Origin: Exiguobacterium sp. KRL4
GTDB taxonomy: Bacteria; Bacillota; Bacilli; Exiguobacteriales; Exiguobacteriaceae
Assembly (NCBI RefSeq): GCF_001870785.1
Contig: NZ_MOLV01000032.1
Coordinates: forward strand, 1-56,421
Reading direction: 5' to 3'
Length of the DNA stretch: 56,421 bases
This document shows, in pieces, positions 7,494-16,120 of this stretch. A program made the translations under genes and the position numbers. Position 1 is the stretch's first letter. Each line of letters begins with the position of its first letter. The notes under the pieces are model-generated. The model ran no database searches. It worked only from the letters and a program-made list of their open reading frames with translations, and was not told where the DNA came from.

Positions 7494-9290
7494 ATGTGCG
7501 GTATCGTAGGTATGATCGGACAAGTGAACACAAAGGAAATTTTATTAAAAGGACTCGAAAAACTCGAGTACCGTGGTTATGATTCGGCTGGTCTTGCGTT
7601 CGTCAACGACGGCGTTCAAGTCCATAAGGAAGTTGGCCGCATCGCCGCGCTACGCGAAGTCGTTCCTGCAGAAGCAGATGGTCTTGTTGGGATCGGTCAC
7701 ACACGTTGGGCAACACATGGTGTCCCAAGTGTACCGAATGCCCATCCACACCAAAGTGCGTCATCACGTTTCACACTTGTGCATAACGGTGTCATCGAAA
7801 ACGATGAGCAGTTAAAAGCAGAACTCAATGTCGATTTACTCAGCGACACGGACACAGAAGTCATCGTTCAGATGATTGAAAAGAACTTTGAAACGACAGG
7901 TGACGTGACAGAAGCATTCCGTCAAACACTTCGTGTGCTTCACGGTTCGTATGCACTCGCTTTAATCGATGCAGAGAACCCGGATGTCTTGTACGTCGCA
8001 AAAAATAAATCACCACTTCTTGTTGGTCTCGGTGACGGTACGTTCAACGTTGTTGCATCTGACGCGATGGCAATGCTTCAAGTAACGGATCAGTTCGTTG
8101 AGTTGTATGACGGCGAAATGATCATCTTGACGCGTGACAGTGTCACGATTCAGGATTTAGACGGAAACGTCAAAGAGCGTGACGCGTATACAGCAGAAAT
8201 CGATGCATCTGATATCGAAAAAGGCACGTACGCGCACTACATGCTCAAAGAAATGGATGAGCAGCCAGCTGTCATCCGGAACATCGTTCAAAAATATCAA
8301 AACGAGTCAGGTGAAATCACACTCGATCAATCGGTTCGTGATTTAGTTCTTGGACGTGACCGTGTCTACATCATCGGTTGCGGAACAAGCTATCACGCGG
8401 GATTGATCGGAAAACAATTGATCGAACAAATCGCAGGTATTCCGACAGAAGTCCACATCGCGTCTGAGTTCGGCTACAACATGCCACTCTTGACTGAGAA
8501 ACCACTGTTCCTCTTCCTGTCACAATCAGGTGAAACAGCGGACAGCCGTGCGGTTCTCGTCGAAGCGAAAAAACTCGGTCACCCGGCACTGACAATCACG
8601 AACGTCGCAGGATCAACGTTGTCACGTGAAGCAAACGCAACGCTCTTGTTGCATGCAGGTCCTGAAATCGCCGTGGCGTCAACAAAAGCATACACAGCAC
8701 AAATCGCTGTGCTCGCAGTCCTTGCGTTTGACCTCGCTCAAGCAAAAGGTGTCGCCGTTAACTTCGATCTCATGAAAGAACTCGGGAAGATCTCAAGCGC
8801 GATGGAGTCGGTCATGTCACAAAAAGAACGGTTCCAAGAGATCGCTACAGAATACTTGTCTGAATCACGCAATGCCTTCTTCATCGGTCGTGGTCAAGAT
8901 GCGTATGTCGGAATGGAAGGAGCCCTCAAGCTCAAAGAAATTTCGTACATCCAAGCAGAAGGGTACGCAGGCGGCGAGTTGAAACACGGACCAATCGCTT
9001 TGATCGAAGACAACACACCGGTCATCGCACTCGTGACACAACCGCACGTTCACCTCAACAACCGAGGCAACGTCAAGGAAGTCGTCGCACGTGGCGCTAA
9101 CGCGTGTGTCATCGCAGCAGAAGGTCTTGAATTGCCGACGGATGCGTTTGTCATCCCTTCAGTCGAGCCGCTCCTGTCACCACTCTTGTCTGTCTTACCG
9201 CTTCAGTTGATCTCTTACTACGCGGCACTCGGTCGTGATTGCGACGTCGACAAGCCACGTAACTTGGCGAAATCGGTAACAGTTGAATAA
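7494..9290 (+). CDS. glmS: Glutamine-fructose-6-phosphate aminotransferase (isomerizing)
   Basis: Makes glucosamine-6-phosphate from fructose-6-phosphate and glutamine. Cys2 of the start MCGIVGMIG is the N-terminal nucleophile of the glutaminase domain (residues ~2-220). Two SIS domains follow: [14 protein letters not shown] near residue 293 with the SQSGETADS loop near 339, then [41 protein letters not shown] near 462-500. The C-terminus [12 protein letters not shown] is conserved. The length of 598 residues is normal. It is preceded by GGGAGAG and controlled by the upstream ribozyme. Confidence 0.97.
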   Translation: MCGIVGMIGQVNTKEILLKGLEKLEYRGYDSAGLAFVNDGVQVHKEVGRIAALREVVPAEADGLVGIGHTRWATHGVPSVPNAHPHQSASSRFTLVHNGVIENDEQLKAELNVDLLSDTDTEVIVQMIEKNFETTGDVTEAFRQTLRVLHGSYALALIDAENPDVLYVAKNKSPLLVGLGDGTFNVVASDAMAMLQVTDQFVELYDGEMIILTRDSVTIQDLDGNVKERDAYTAEIDASDIEKGTYAHYMLKEMDEQPAVIRNIVQKYQNESGEITLDQSVRDLVLGRDRVYIIGCGTSYHAGLIGKQLIEQIAGIPTEVHIASEFGYNMPLLTEKPLFLFLSQSGETADSRAVLVEAKKLGHPALTITNVAGSTLSREANATLLLHAGPEIAVASTKAYTAQIAVLAVLAFDLAQAKGVAVNFDLMKELGKISSAMESVMSQKERFQEIATEYLSESRNAFFIGRGQDAYVGMEGALKLKEISYIQAEGYAGGELKHGPIALIEDNTPVIALVTQPHVHLNNRGNVKEVVARGANACVIAAEGLELPTDAFVIPSVEPLLSPLLSVLPLQLISYYAALGRDCDVDKPRNLAKSVTVE

Positions 9291-9302
9291 TTGACTCATC
9301 CT

Positions 9303-9340
9303 ATACCCTTTCAGATGAAAATATCTGAAAGGGTATTTTT
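9303..9340 (+). terminator. glmS terminator
   Basis: Perfect 14-bp stem ATACCCTTTCAGAT / ATCTGAAAGGGTAT with a 6-nt loop and TTTT. Confidence 0.92.
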
Positions 9341-9384
9341 AATATGTCGGAACACGTTGGAAAAGAGGGAGGGAATCTCTCACA

Positions 9385-9930
9385 ATGATCAGTGTCGGAT
9401 TGGTCTATGATGAAACAAACCAAATCGAGAAGGAATTAAGCCGACTCCTTCACCATCTTGAACAGCAAGGGGCACGAATACTGCACACCCACGTTTCTTT
9501 AGACGAAGACGGGGAAAAGTGGGTGGAAAGTCATCAAAAAGAGATGGATTGTGCACTACTCACTCGTTACTACTATGGTGAAGTATCAATCTGTCTAACG
9601 GCTTGCCATGAAACGAAAGAAATTCCGATTGGGATCAGTATTCAAAAAGAACAGCAGTTTTTTGGTTTTGTTCTTTCCTTTAATGAAATGCGATTTGAAG
9701 AAGTAGGAATCGATCGACTAGAAGACATCGCGATTCAGTTCATACAGCAGCTGACCGATGTGACCTGCTTTCAATATGCCTTTTGTGATTACGATAGCGA
9801 AATCGAACTTCATCCAAAACAAAAGAAACAAATAGACAGCGGATACGCCATCGTCTATTGGCATGGAGAAGAAGTGATGAAAAACAGTTGGAAAATTGAT
9901 GGACTGACAGCGCGAGGAAAGGAGGAATGA
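9385..9930 (+). CDS. Protein of unknown function, possibly immunity-type
   Basis: 181 residues, acidic, no signal peptide or membrane segment. Alternating hydrophobic strands and helices: SVGLVYDE at the start, IPIGISIQKEQQFFGFVLSF in the middle, YAIVYWHGEEVMKNSWKIDGL near the end. The size, acidity and fold pattern recall bacterial toxin-immunity proteins (a weak memory of an Imm64-like pattern). No toxin gene is adjacent, so this is a guess. Start ATG 9385 follows GAGGGAGGGAA. It is 4 bases from the next gene, which shares the transcript. Confidence 0.75.
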   Translation: MISVGLVYDETNQIEKELSRLLHHLEQQGARILHTHVSLDEDGEKWVESHQKEMDCALLTRYYYGEVSICLTACHETKEIPIGISIQKEQQFFGFVLSFNEMRFEEVGIDRLEDIAIQFIQQLTDVTCFQYAFCDYDSEIELHPKQKKQIDSGYAIVYWHGEEVMKNSWKIDGLTARGKEE

Positions 9931-9934
9931 GCAG

Positions 9935-10513
9935 ATGAATAGAGAATGGAATTGGACCCAAGCCTTTCCGCAGTCCTGCGCGGTTGATGTGCGGTTCGTG
10001 ACCCGTCTTTTGCCGCGCCGATTGTTCAGAACCAGGACTTCGGGAACAATTGAAATTGCATGTGGGAAAGAACAGTTGATTCTGCCGTCCCGTCTGTACT
10101 TGGAGGAAGTACCGGAGGAAAAAATCCAAGTGTTGACGAAACAACAACGGTGGTTGCTGTATTGTTTGTACACGCGCCATCATGATGGGTATATCCGTGA
10201 AAAATACGTGCGATGGCTGGAAGAAGAGCAGGCGGATGCGGACTGGGTGTTGCCCTATCTGATTGAATTGACCGGAGAATACGTCTACGAGATTCTCGAG
10301 AGGATTGAACCGATGTTACATAACTGGTCAGAGATGCAACTGTCTTCCTTTGTTCAAACCGATGATGTCTATATGGCACATATCGAGCAGCGGATTATCA
10401 GTTACTGGAACTTACATCAGCGGACAGCCTATCCGATTTTGTGGGATTCCTCGTATGTAGGGTTCCGAATCGGAGAATATTATCGGTTACGTCGTCCGGG
10501 AGTTCATTCTTGA
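9935..10513 (+). CDS. Hypothetical protein, paired with the preceding gene
   Basis: 192 residues, not recognised. It is rich in aromatic residues and Arg, with no membrane segment, and appears mainly helical from residue ~65 on (QQRWLLYCLYTRHH, DWVLPYLIELTGEYVYEILERIEPML). AAAGGAGGAATGAGCAG before ATG 9935 is an excellent ribosome binding site, located inside the end of the upstream gene, so the two are co-translated. A terminator follows. The two genes probably work together, but nothing visible names the function. Confidence 0.75.
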   Translation: MNREWNWTQAFPQSCAVDVRFVTRLLPRRLFRTRTSGTIEIACGKEQLILPSRLYLEEVPEEKIQVLTKQQRWLLYCLYTRHHDGYIREKYVRWLEEEQADADWVLPYLIELTGEYVYEILERIEPMLHNWSEMQLSSFVQTDDVYMAHIEQRIISYWNLHQRTAYPILWDSSYVGFRIGEYYRLRRPGVHS

Positions 10514-10560
10514 AGAATATGTTTGATTTTAGGCTAAAGTAAATCACCAGCACAAAAAAA

Positions 10561-10592
10561 CCGTACTTCCGATAGAGGGAGTACGGCATTTT
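10561..10592 (+). terminator. Terminator after the two-gene unit
   Basis: Stem CCGTACTTCC / GGGAGTACGG around GATAGA, followed by CATTTT and preceded by a run of seven As, so it could act in both directions. Confidence 0.75.
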
Positions 10593-10609
10593 GGGTTAGA
10601 CCTTGCAAC

Positions 10610-11025
10610 AATTCCATACTTGAACTACCTCCACCTACGCTTCGCTAAGAGGTGGAGGATTCCTGAGTTATCCAATCTAGCGGTCGGAAATTTATCAGGC
10701 TAACCCCGTCGTCCCGACGGTTGAACGTTGATCTTGTCCGTTTCTTTTATACGGATGCCTACTCTGCTTGGTTTTCGCTACTTCGGTCATCCGCAAGGTG
10801 AACGTTGAAGATTTTACGTGACAGACGAACTTCCTGTCACAACCCTATATCTTCAGTTTTCAAAGAACATGACTCTTTTTTTATTCCTGATTTTAATTAT
10901 TTTCAAACCAAGAGTATCGGACAATTAACGTGTCGCAAGACACGCCTTGCCCGAAGACGATTCATCTCCCACTTGCACTAGGGTTTCGCCCTGAACGTTT
11001 AGAAGTGGGAGTATTCTCGTCTAAT
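10610..11025 (+). mobile_element. ORF-less IS200/IS605- or IscB-type element remnant
   Basis: No gene fits this ~415-bp gap. Its two ends carry imperfect hairpins typical of the subterminal hairpins of IS200/IS605-superfamily elements. The left one is CCTCCACCTACGCTTCGCTAAGAGGTGGAGG (10629-10658, written here only as its arms CCTCCACC and GGTGGAGG). The right one has arms CTCCCACTT and AAGTGGGAG (about 10967-11011), preceded by CGATTCATCTCCCAC and followed by GTATTCTCGTC. No transposase or nuclease frame remains. It appears to be a non-autonomous or deleted copy. Boundaries are approximate. Confidence 0.5.
10629..10860 (+). ncRNA. Candidate structured RNA (HEARO / omega-RNA-like)
   Basis: Inside the element remnant lies a chain of compact helices without an open frame: the 8-bp GGTGGAGG helix at the left end, CCGTCGTCCCGACGG (10707-10721), ACGGATG...CATCCG (10751-10793), and GTGACAG...CTGTCAC (10818-10840). 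GAACGTTGA occurs twice (10723 and 10800). This density of helices next to an IS605-type end resembles the guide-RNA scaffold of IscB/TnpB loci (HEARO/omega RNA), which are also found without their ORF. Assignment is from pattern memory only. Confidence 0.4.
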
Positions 11026-11098
11026 TTTGATAAAAAACAGGATTTTCCAGGGGGAAAGGGAAAAGAGTATCAAAGAAACTAAAAGGAGGTACATTCAA

Positions 11099-11659
11099 AT
11101 GCGACAAGCGGTACTCGTTATCGATTTTCAACAGGATCTTGTCGAAGGGACACCCGAAGAATCCGTTGTTTATGCGAAGGAATCTGTCACCGGAGTCATC
11201 AATCAAGTGGTGCAAGAAGCGCGCAATCATGATCATACGATTGTCTTCATCCGGGATCTTGATGTCGCGAATGGACAAGGAGCCGGCTTTGCGGTGCACT
11301 CCTCGATTCAGATTCCGGATCAGGCGGTCACGTTCGACAAAGCCGCAACTAATTCGTTTCACGGCACGCCGTTGCTCAGTCATCTGAAAGAGCAACAGGT
11401 CGAACATGTGGTCATCCTCGGCTGTAAGACGGAACACTGCATCGATACGGCTGTCCGCAGTGCAACCGTCAACGGATTTGATGTGACGTTAGTCGCCGAC
11501 GGACATACGACGAACGGCTCCGATGTTTTATCGGCAGAGCAGATGATTGCCCATCACAACCAGGTCTTGCATGGTCATTACAATGTCGAACATTTTGCGA
11601 TGGTTCGTCCTTCAACGGAGAAGTTGTTTGAACCGATCCACGATCACTATAGAATGTAA
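11099..11659 (+). CDS. Isochorismatase-family cysteine hydrolase
   Basis: 186-residue cytosolic hydrolase. The family's catalytic set is visible: Asp near residue 9 in VLVIDFQQD, a Lys in TFDKAATNSFHGTPL (~83), and Cys in GCKTEHCIDTAVRSATVNGFDV (~114-118). Substrates in this family range from nicotinamide to isochorismate and various amides, and no residue here settles which. ATG 11099 follows AAAAGGAGGT. It is the first gene of a short run (hydrolase, acetyltransferase, kinase) with tight spacing that suggests one transcript. Confidence 0.88.
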   Translation: MRQAVLVIDFQQDLVEGTPEESVVYAKESVTGVINQVVQEARNHDHTIVFIRDLDVANGQGAGFAVHSSIQIPDQAVTFDKAATNSFHGTPLLSHLKEQQVEHVVILGCKTEHCIDTAVRSATVNGFDVTLVADGHTTNGSDVLSAEQMIAHHNQVLHGHYNVEHFAMVRPSTEKLFEPIHDHYRM

Positions 11660-11672
11660 AAGGAGTGAAGTC

Positions 11673-12155
11673 ATGATTGAGCTGCGAAAGATGGACGAAG
11701 CGGATTATCCCGCCTATGCGACACTCGTCATGGATGAGCGGGTCATGCGGTACATTACGGAACACGCCTTAACGGAAAGCGAAGCGAAACGACGGTTTGC
11801 GTCAATCATTGAACGACAACGGCATGATCGTCTCGGAACGTATGTGGTCTATCAGGACGAAACATGGATCGGCATCGGTCATGTCACACGTAGCGTACGA
11901 CAACCGTTTGAAGCAGAAATCGGGTATATGTTATTACCGGAACAATGGGGCAATGGGTATGGATCATTGCTCGCCTCACGATTGCTCGAACTGGCAACGG
12001 AACATGAATTGACCGTCGTCACGGCAACGATTGATCCAAATCACGTGGCGTCACGAAAGATATTAACGAATCTTGGATTCCACTCGACGTATGTGGGACC
12101 AATTGACGGGTTGCCCGGCGAAATTTTCGAAAAACGATTGGGGGATCCGGTATGA
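11673..12155 (+). CDS. GNAT-family N-acetyltransferase (RimJ/RimL-like)
   Basis: 160 residues. The start IELRKMDEADYPAYATLVMDERVMRYI and the acetyl-CoA motif EIGYMLLPEQWGNGYGSLLASRLLELA are typical of the RimJ/RimL-type GNAT subgroup. A second conserved helix, DPNHVASRKILTNLGF, is also present. The substrate (protein N-terminus, amino acid or small amine) cannot be told. AAAGGAG precedes ATG. It overlaps the downstream kinase gene by 4 bases (ATGA). Confidence 0.88.
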   Translation: MIELRKMDEADYPAYATLVMDERVMRYITEHALTESEAKRRFASIIERQRHDRLGTYVVYQDETWIGIGHVTRSVRQPFEAEIGYMLLPEQWGNGYGSLLASRLLELATEHELTVVTATIDPNHVASRKILTNLGFHSTYVGPIDGLPGEIFEKRLGDPV

Positions 12156-13048
12156 CCCTGGAAGAATGGATCCAATGGTTTGACCTCGATGTTGCAGACA
12201 GTTTTCCCGTCACCGATTCCTACAGTTCAGACGTCGACCGGCTGTTACTGCGCGACGGACGGACCGTGTTTTTAAAGCGTCCGTATACGGCAGACAAATG
12301 GTACCGGGAACACGGTTGGTTAACGTATTTAGCCAGTCGTGTTGCTGTGCCGAAGATTTTAATGGAGGCGCGACCAACCAAACAGACGACGGGTGCGTTT
12401 GTGCTCGAAGCACTGGCCGGTTCGACGATTGAGACGGTCACACCGGTGCTCGCCTCGCAAATCGGACGGTTGCACGCAACACTCCACAATTGTACACGCG
12501 ATGCCTACGGCGATTTTAGCGAGGATGGATTTACAGCGTTTCCTTCGCAGGACTGGCATGTTTTTCGGAACGCGAAATTGACCTCGTTCCAACCGGCGAT
12601 TCAACAGGTCTTGTCACCTGCTCTTTATCAAGCCGCCTTTACAGAATTGAAGCGACGTGAACGTGAGTTACCAACTCCGTCAGACCCCGTTGCTGTTCAT
12701 CTGGATTTTCGACTCGGCAATCTGCTCGCAGACGGCGAGTCACTGGCCGGACTGATTGATTTCGAGACGTCGCGTTTCGGGGCGACGGAGATCGACTTTA
12801 CGAAACTCGACCGGGATGTATTCCAAGGGGGAAAAGCCTTGCTTGACGCCTATCAACAATGCTACGGACAAATTCGGACACCGGAACCGATTGAAGTTTA
12901 TTTGCCGTACTACCGTTTGTTTGAAGCATTGACGGGAATCGGTTGGTGCATCCAGCGTGGACTGGAGCACCATCAACAGTTTTTCAATAACAACTATGCC
13001 CGTGTACTGGTCGAGTTGGAACGGACGAGCATATTCGAAGAACGTTAA
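12152..13048 (+). CDS. Aminoglycoside phosphotransferase-family kinase
   Basis: 298 residues with the small-molecule kinase signature VHLDFRLGNLLADGE (catalytic Asp) and GLIDFETSRFG (metal-binding Asp) in the C-terminal half. An N-terminal nucleotide-binding lobe has LLLRDGRTVFLKRP. The family includes antibiotic kinases and metabolic kinases such as those for choline, homoserine or fructosamine; nothing shows antibiotic specificity. ATGA overlap with the acetyltransferase implies coupled translation. It is the last gene before the flavoprotein. Confidence 0.87.
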   Translation: MTLEEWIQWFDLDVADSFPVTDSYSSDVDRLLLRDGRTVFLKRPYTADKWYREHGWLTYLASRVAVPKILMEARPTKQTTGAFVLEALAGSTIETVTPVLASQIGRLHATLHNCTRDAYGDFSEDGFTAFPSQDWHVFRNAKLTSFQPAIQQVLSPALYQAAFTELKRRERELPTPSDPVAVHLDFRLGNLLADGESLAGLIDFETSRFGATEIDFTKLDRDVFQGGKALLDAYQQCYGQIRTPEPIEVYLPYYRLFEALTGIGWCIQRGLEHHQQFFNNNYARVLVELERTSIFEER

Positions 13049-13113
13049 AAGACGTTGTTTGACCGGCAAACCGTTATACTTGGAAAAATGAAGCAAGTAG
13101 AGGGGGAAGTTGG

Positions 13114-14103
13114 ATGGAACAACAAAAACGGATCGGGATTATCGGTGGCGGACTCGCCGGGATTTTTGCGGCACGTCAGCTGGTGACGGAGGGATATGCG
13201 GTCGAGGTCATCGAAAAAAGCCAAAGTGTCGGGGGACGGATGGCGACGAGACGTATTGACCAAGGGACAGCAGATCATGGGGCTGTCTTCTTTACGGTCC
13301 GGACGAATGAATTGGCGCAAGAAGTCGACGAATGGCTCGAACAGGGACTGATCCGAAAATGGTTCGGAGATGATTTCCCACGCTATATCGCGGTCAACGG
13401 GATGAACCAGCTTGTTCAATCGATTGCCCGTGGGATTCCGGTTCACCTGAATGAACAGGTCGAACGGATTGTGTCGGATGTGCCGGGACTTCAGACCATC
13501 GCGTCTGAACAAACACGGACGTATGATGCAATCCTGCTGACGGCCCCCGTTCCGCAAGCCTATGATCTACTTAAAGCATCACCGCTGACGCTTGTTGAAT
13601 CCGATCACGCCCGTCTCAGGAAAGTGACATTTGAGCCGACTTTTGTGGGGCTGTTTGAGCTTCAAGAGGCATTCGACATTGGCGAAGTTGGTCTGCTCGA
13701 CGAGGGTCTCGTATCCGGAATGTTGAAAATCGTCAACAATGCCCAAAAAGAAGTTTCGACAACTCCGCTCCTGAGTGTCTATATGGCAGGTGACTGGAGC
13801 GAAGCCTGGTATGATAAAGGGGAAGACAAGACGCTTACGGAAATCGAGCGGTTGCTGCAGGAGCAACTTGGACCAGTCAAAATAATTTCAAAACAGCTGA
13901 AACGTTGGCGGTATGCGCAGGCGCGGGACGTCTTCCATACCCCTTATCTGAAGCTCGATCAGCACCCTGTTTGGCTCGCGGGAGATGCCTTCTTGGACCC
14001 GGCGGATACATCTGGACGGACACGGGTCGAGAGTGCCGTCATCTCTGGTCTGCGTGTCGCAGCAGCGCTTGATACCCATTTTAAACAATTGACGAACGTT
14101 TAG
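13114..14103 (+). CDS. Renalase-like FAD-dependent oxidoreductase
   Basis: 329 residues. The N-terminus RIGIIGGGLAGIFAARQLV is the dinucleotide-binding GxGxxG motif for FAD, followed by EVIEKSQSVGGRMATRR and a conserved ADHGAVFFTVR. The C-terminal LAGDAFLDPADTSGRTRVESAVISGLRVA is the second FAD-binding part of the amine-oxidase-like fold. This arrangement matches bacterial renalase-like proteins, which act on reduced nicotinamide isomers or amines. AGAGGGGGAAG precedes ATG 13114. It stands alone. Confidence 0.88.
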   Translation: MEQQKRIGIIGGGLAGIFAARQLVTEGYAVEVIEKSQSVGGRMATRRIDQGTADHGAVFFTVRTNELAQEVDEWLEQGLIRKWFGDDFPRYIAVNGMNQLVQSIARGIPVHLNEQVERIVSDVPGLQTIASEQTRTYDAILLTAPVPQAYDLLKASPLTLVESDHARLRKVTFEPTFVGLFELQEAFDIGEVGLLDEGLVSGMLKIVNNAQKEVSTTPLLSVYMAGDWSEAWYDKGEDKTLTEIERLLQEQLGPVKIISKQLKRWRYAQARDVFHTPYLKLDQHPVWLAGDAFLDPADTSGRTRVESAVISGLRVAAALDTHFKQLTNV

Positions 14104-14201
14104 CCCCAGCGATTATGATAAAGATAAGTTCATCTGAACGTTTCTGATTCAGATGCTTTGGGTAAATATCCCTTACGTACATAAAAACGAGGGGGATTAC
14201 C

Positions 14202-15053
14202 ATGAATATCAAAAAATACCGTGTGACGCCAGGGGAATCCATTCGATTATCGGATTATCCGACGTCGGATGAAAACCGGATTGCAGAAGACGAGCTACTG
14301 GATCAGCATATCCCGAAAAGTGTCGAGGAATTAAAGGAATTGCATTGGCGTCTGCATGCAGAAGAAAAAAACGGAGTCCTCGTGATCTTGCAGGCGATTG
14401 ATGCCGGCGGAAAAGATGAAGCCATCAGCTATATCTTCTCGAACCTTAATGCTCAAGGATTGCGTACGTTCTCCGTCAAAAAACCGTCCGATACGGAGCA
14501 AAAGCATGATTATCTCTGGCGGATCCACGAAGGATTGCCGGAAAAAGGCGAAGTCGGTATCTTGAACCGGTCGTATTACGAAGAAGTCATCGCACCACGG
14601 ATTCATGATCTGCTCGAAGAAGAGGAAGTGCCGGACGATCAAGATGTCTGGAAGATGCGTTACCGCCAAATCAATGACTTTGAACGCTATTTCGTCGAAA
14701 ACGGCTTCCGTGTCGTCAAGTTTCTCTTTAACGTCTCAAAAGACGAGCAGAAAAAACGATTGCTCGAACGGATCAAAGACCCGAAGAAAAACTTCGAGTT
14801 TTCGTTCAGTGATGTTGAAGAACGGGAACACTGGGATGAGTATCAGGATATCTTTGCCGAACTCGTCTCGCATACGTCAACGGAACATGCACCGTGGCAT
14901 ATCTTGCCGGCAGACGACGAGTGGTTCACGCGGTATATCGTGACGGAAGTCATGAATGACGTCCTGCGTGAGATCGATCCGCAGTATCCGAAGCTGACGG
15001 ACGAGGATCAGGAAAAACTCGATGAAGCGATTAAAAAGTTAGAAAATGAATAA
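14202..15053 (+). CDS. Polyphosphate:nucleotide phosphotransferase (PPK2 family)
   Basis: 283 residues. The Walker A-like loop IDAGGKDEAISYIFSNLN (~residues 67-84), the lid KPSDTEQKHDYLWRIHEGLPEKGEVGILNRSYYEEV (~96-131), and the C-terminal HILPADDEWFTRY are typical of PPK2 enzymes, which transfer phosphate between polyphosphate and nucleotides. The typical lid has PS.TE..HD..WR, all present. Single-domain length suggests class I or III, favouring NDP or NMP phosphorylation from polyphosphate. GAGGGGG precedes ATG 14202. Monocistronic with a downstream terminator. Confidence 0.92.
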   Translation: MNIKKYRVTPGESIRLSDYPTSDENRIAEDELLDQHIPKSVEELKELHWRLHAEEKNGVLVILQAIDAGGKDEAISYIFSNLNAQGLRTFSVKKPSDTEQKHDYLWRIHEGLPEKGEVGILNRSYYEEVIAPRIHDLLEEEEVPDDQDVWKMRYRQINDFERYFVENGFRVVKFLFNVSKDEQKKRLLERIKDPKKNFEFSFSDVEEREHWDEYQDIFAELVSHTSTEHAPWHILPADDEWFTRYIVTEVMNDVLREIDPQYPKLTDEDQEKLDEAIKKLENE

Positions 15054-15094
15054 GTGTGCGAACTGACGCAGCAGTCAGTTTTCAGATGACAACG

Positions 15095-15124
15095 GGAGAC
15101 AGACTTTAACATCTGTCTCCTTTG
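15095..15124 (+). terminator. PPK2 gene terminator
   Basis: Stem GGAGACAG / CTGTCTCC, followed by a short T-rich tail (TTTGT). A smaller hairpin, AACTGAC / GTCAGTT, precedes it at 15061-15080. Confidence 0.75.
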
Positions 15125-15205
15125 TCGTGCGGAAAAACGGATTTCTTTTGGAGGATCGCTGTTATAATCAAAGGGAAGAATCGATCAAATACTGGAGGAA
15201 TCAGC

Positions 15206-15544
15206 ATGAATGAATACCCGAACTGTCCGAACTGTGGCTCAGCGTATACATACGAAGACGGCAATGTATTGGTGTGCCCGGAGTGTGCCCATGAATGGAC
15301 GGCCGCCGATACGGAAGTGGCAGAAGAAACCAACGTCATCCGCGACGCGAACGGAAATGTACTAAACGACGGTGATACGATCACCGTCATCAAGGACTTA
15401 AAAGTAAAGGGCACGTCGCTTGTCGTCAAACAAGGGACACGCGTTAAAGGAATCCGTCTCGTCGACGGGGATCATGACATCGATTGTAAGATTGATGGAC
15501 TCGGTGCGATGAAGTTGAAATCGGAGTTCGTTAAGAAAATCTAA
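15206..15544 (+). CDS. Zinc-ribbon protein of the YjdM/PhnA family
   Basis: 112 residues. Two CxxC knuckles at the N-terminus ([21 protein letters not shown]) form a zinc ribbon. The rest ([42 protein letters not shown]) is the SH3-like domain of this family, once called alkylphosphonate utilisation protein PhnA, though no phosphonate role is established. ATG 15206 follows ACTGGAGGAATC. Monocistronic. The cellular function is unknown. Confidence 0.9.
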   Translation: MNEYPNCPNCGSAYTYEDGNVLVCPECAHEWTAADTEVAEETNVIRDANGNVLNDGDTITVIKDLKVKGTSLVVKQGTRVKGIRLVDGDHDIDCKIDGLGAMKLKSEFVKKI

Positions 15545-15550
15545 GCCTGT

Positions 15551-15579
15551 ACCGCCCGTCTGACGACGAGGCGGTTTTT
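15551..15579 (+). terminator. Terminator after the YjdM/PhnA gene
   Basis: ACCGCC / GGCGGT stem with a 13-nt loop and TTTTT, 6 nt after the stop codon. Confidence 0.75.
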
Positions 15580-15682
15580 CATGGAGAAAGTTATGACTTT
15601 TCATTCAGGACAAATGTCCTTTATCATTCAGGAAGGCTTCGTTTAAATAAAGGTATGAAAATCAAGAAGAGGAGGGACAAAG

Positions 15683-16108
15683 ATGCGTGGAATTCTTTTT
15701 GCAATTAGCGGTGGTTTTTTTCTGACGCTCCAAAGTGTCGCCAATGCCCGAATCAGTAACAGCATCGGGACGTGGCAAGCGGCGACATTGACCCAGATGA
15801 CCGGTTTTGTCGTCGCCTTATTGATTACCTTCATCCTGCGTGACCGGACGTTCCGGCAGATGAAAGAGGTCAAGCTGCTTTATTTATCCGGTGGTGCGTT
15901 AGCCGCTGCCGTCTTATTCAGTAATATGACAGCCGTTCATTTGATGGGTGTGACGTTGACGATTTCTTTATTTTTGATCGCCCAGCTCGGGCTGGCACTG
16001 GTGATCGATTGGAACGGCTGGTTCGGAATGATCAAACGGCGGTTGCAGATGCCGCAAGTGATTGGGATTTTAATGATGATCGGCGGCGTGCTGATCTTGA
16101 AATGGTAA
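15683..16108 (+). CDS. DMT-family transporter, YdcZ/DUF606 type (first copy)
   Basis: 141 residues, almost all membrane. Helices are seen at FAISGGFFLTLQSVANARI, MTGFVVALLITFIL, LYLSGGALAAAVLFSNMTAV, LTISLFLIAQLGLALVI and VIGILMMIGGVLIL. The duplicated YdcZ family has five-helix proteins of ~140-150 residues that are thought to work in pairs. The start pattern F..SGGFFLTLQS.AN is typical. GAAGAGGAGG precedes ATG 15683. It heads a transcript with a Crp/Fnr regulator and a second YdcZ protein. Substrate unknown. Confidence 0.87.
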   Translation: MRGILFAISGGFFLTLQSVANARISNSIGTWQAATLTQMTGFVVALLITFILRDRTFRQMKEVKLLYLSGGALAAAVLFSNMTAVHLMGVTLTISLFLIAQLGLALVIDWNGWFGMIKRRLQMPQVIGILMMIGGVLILKW

Positions 16109-16120
16109 GGGGGAAAGAAC

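Noticed and set aside
14131-14155. Hairpin CATCTGAA / TTCAGATG between the flavoprotein and PPK2 genes
   Set aside because: Short imperfect stem with no T run; too weak to call a terminator.
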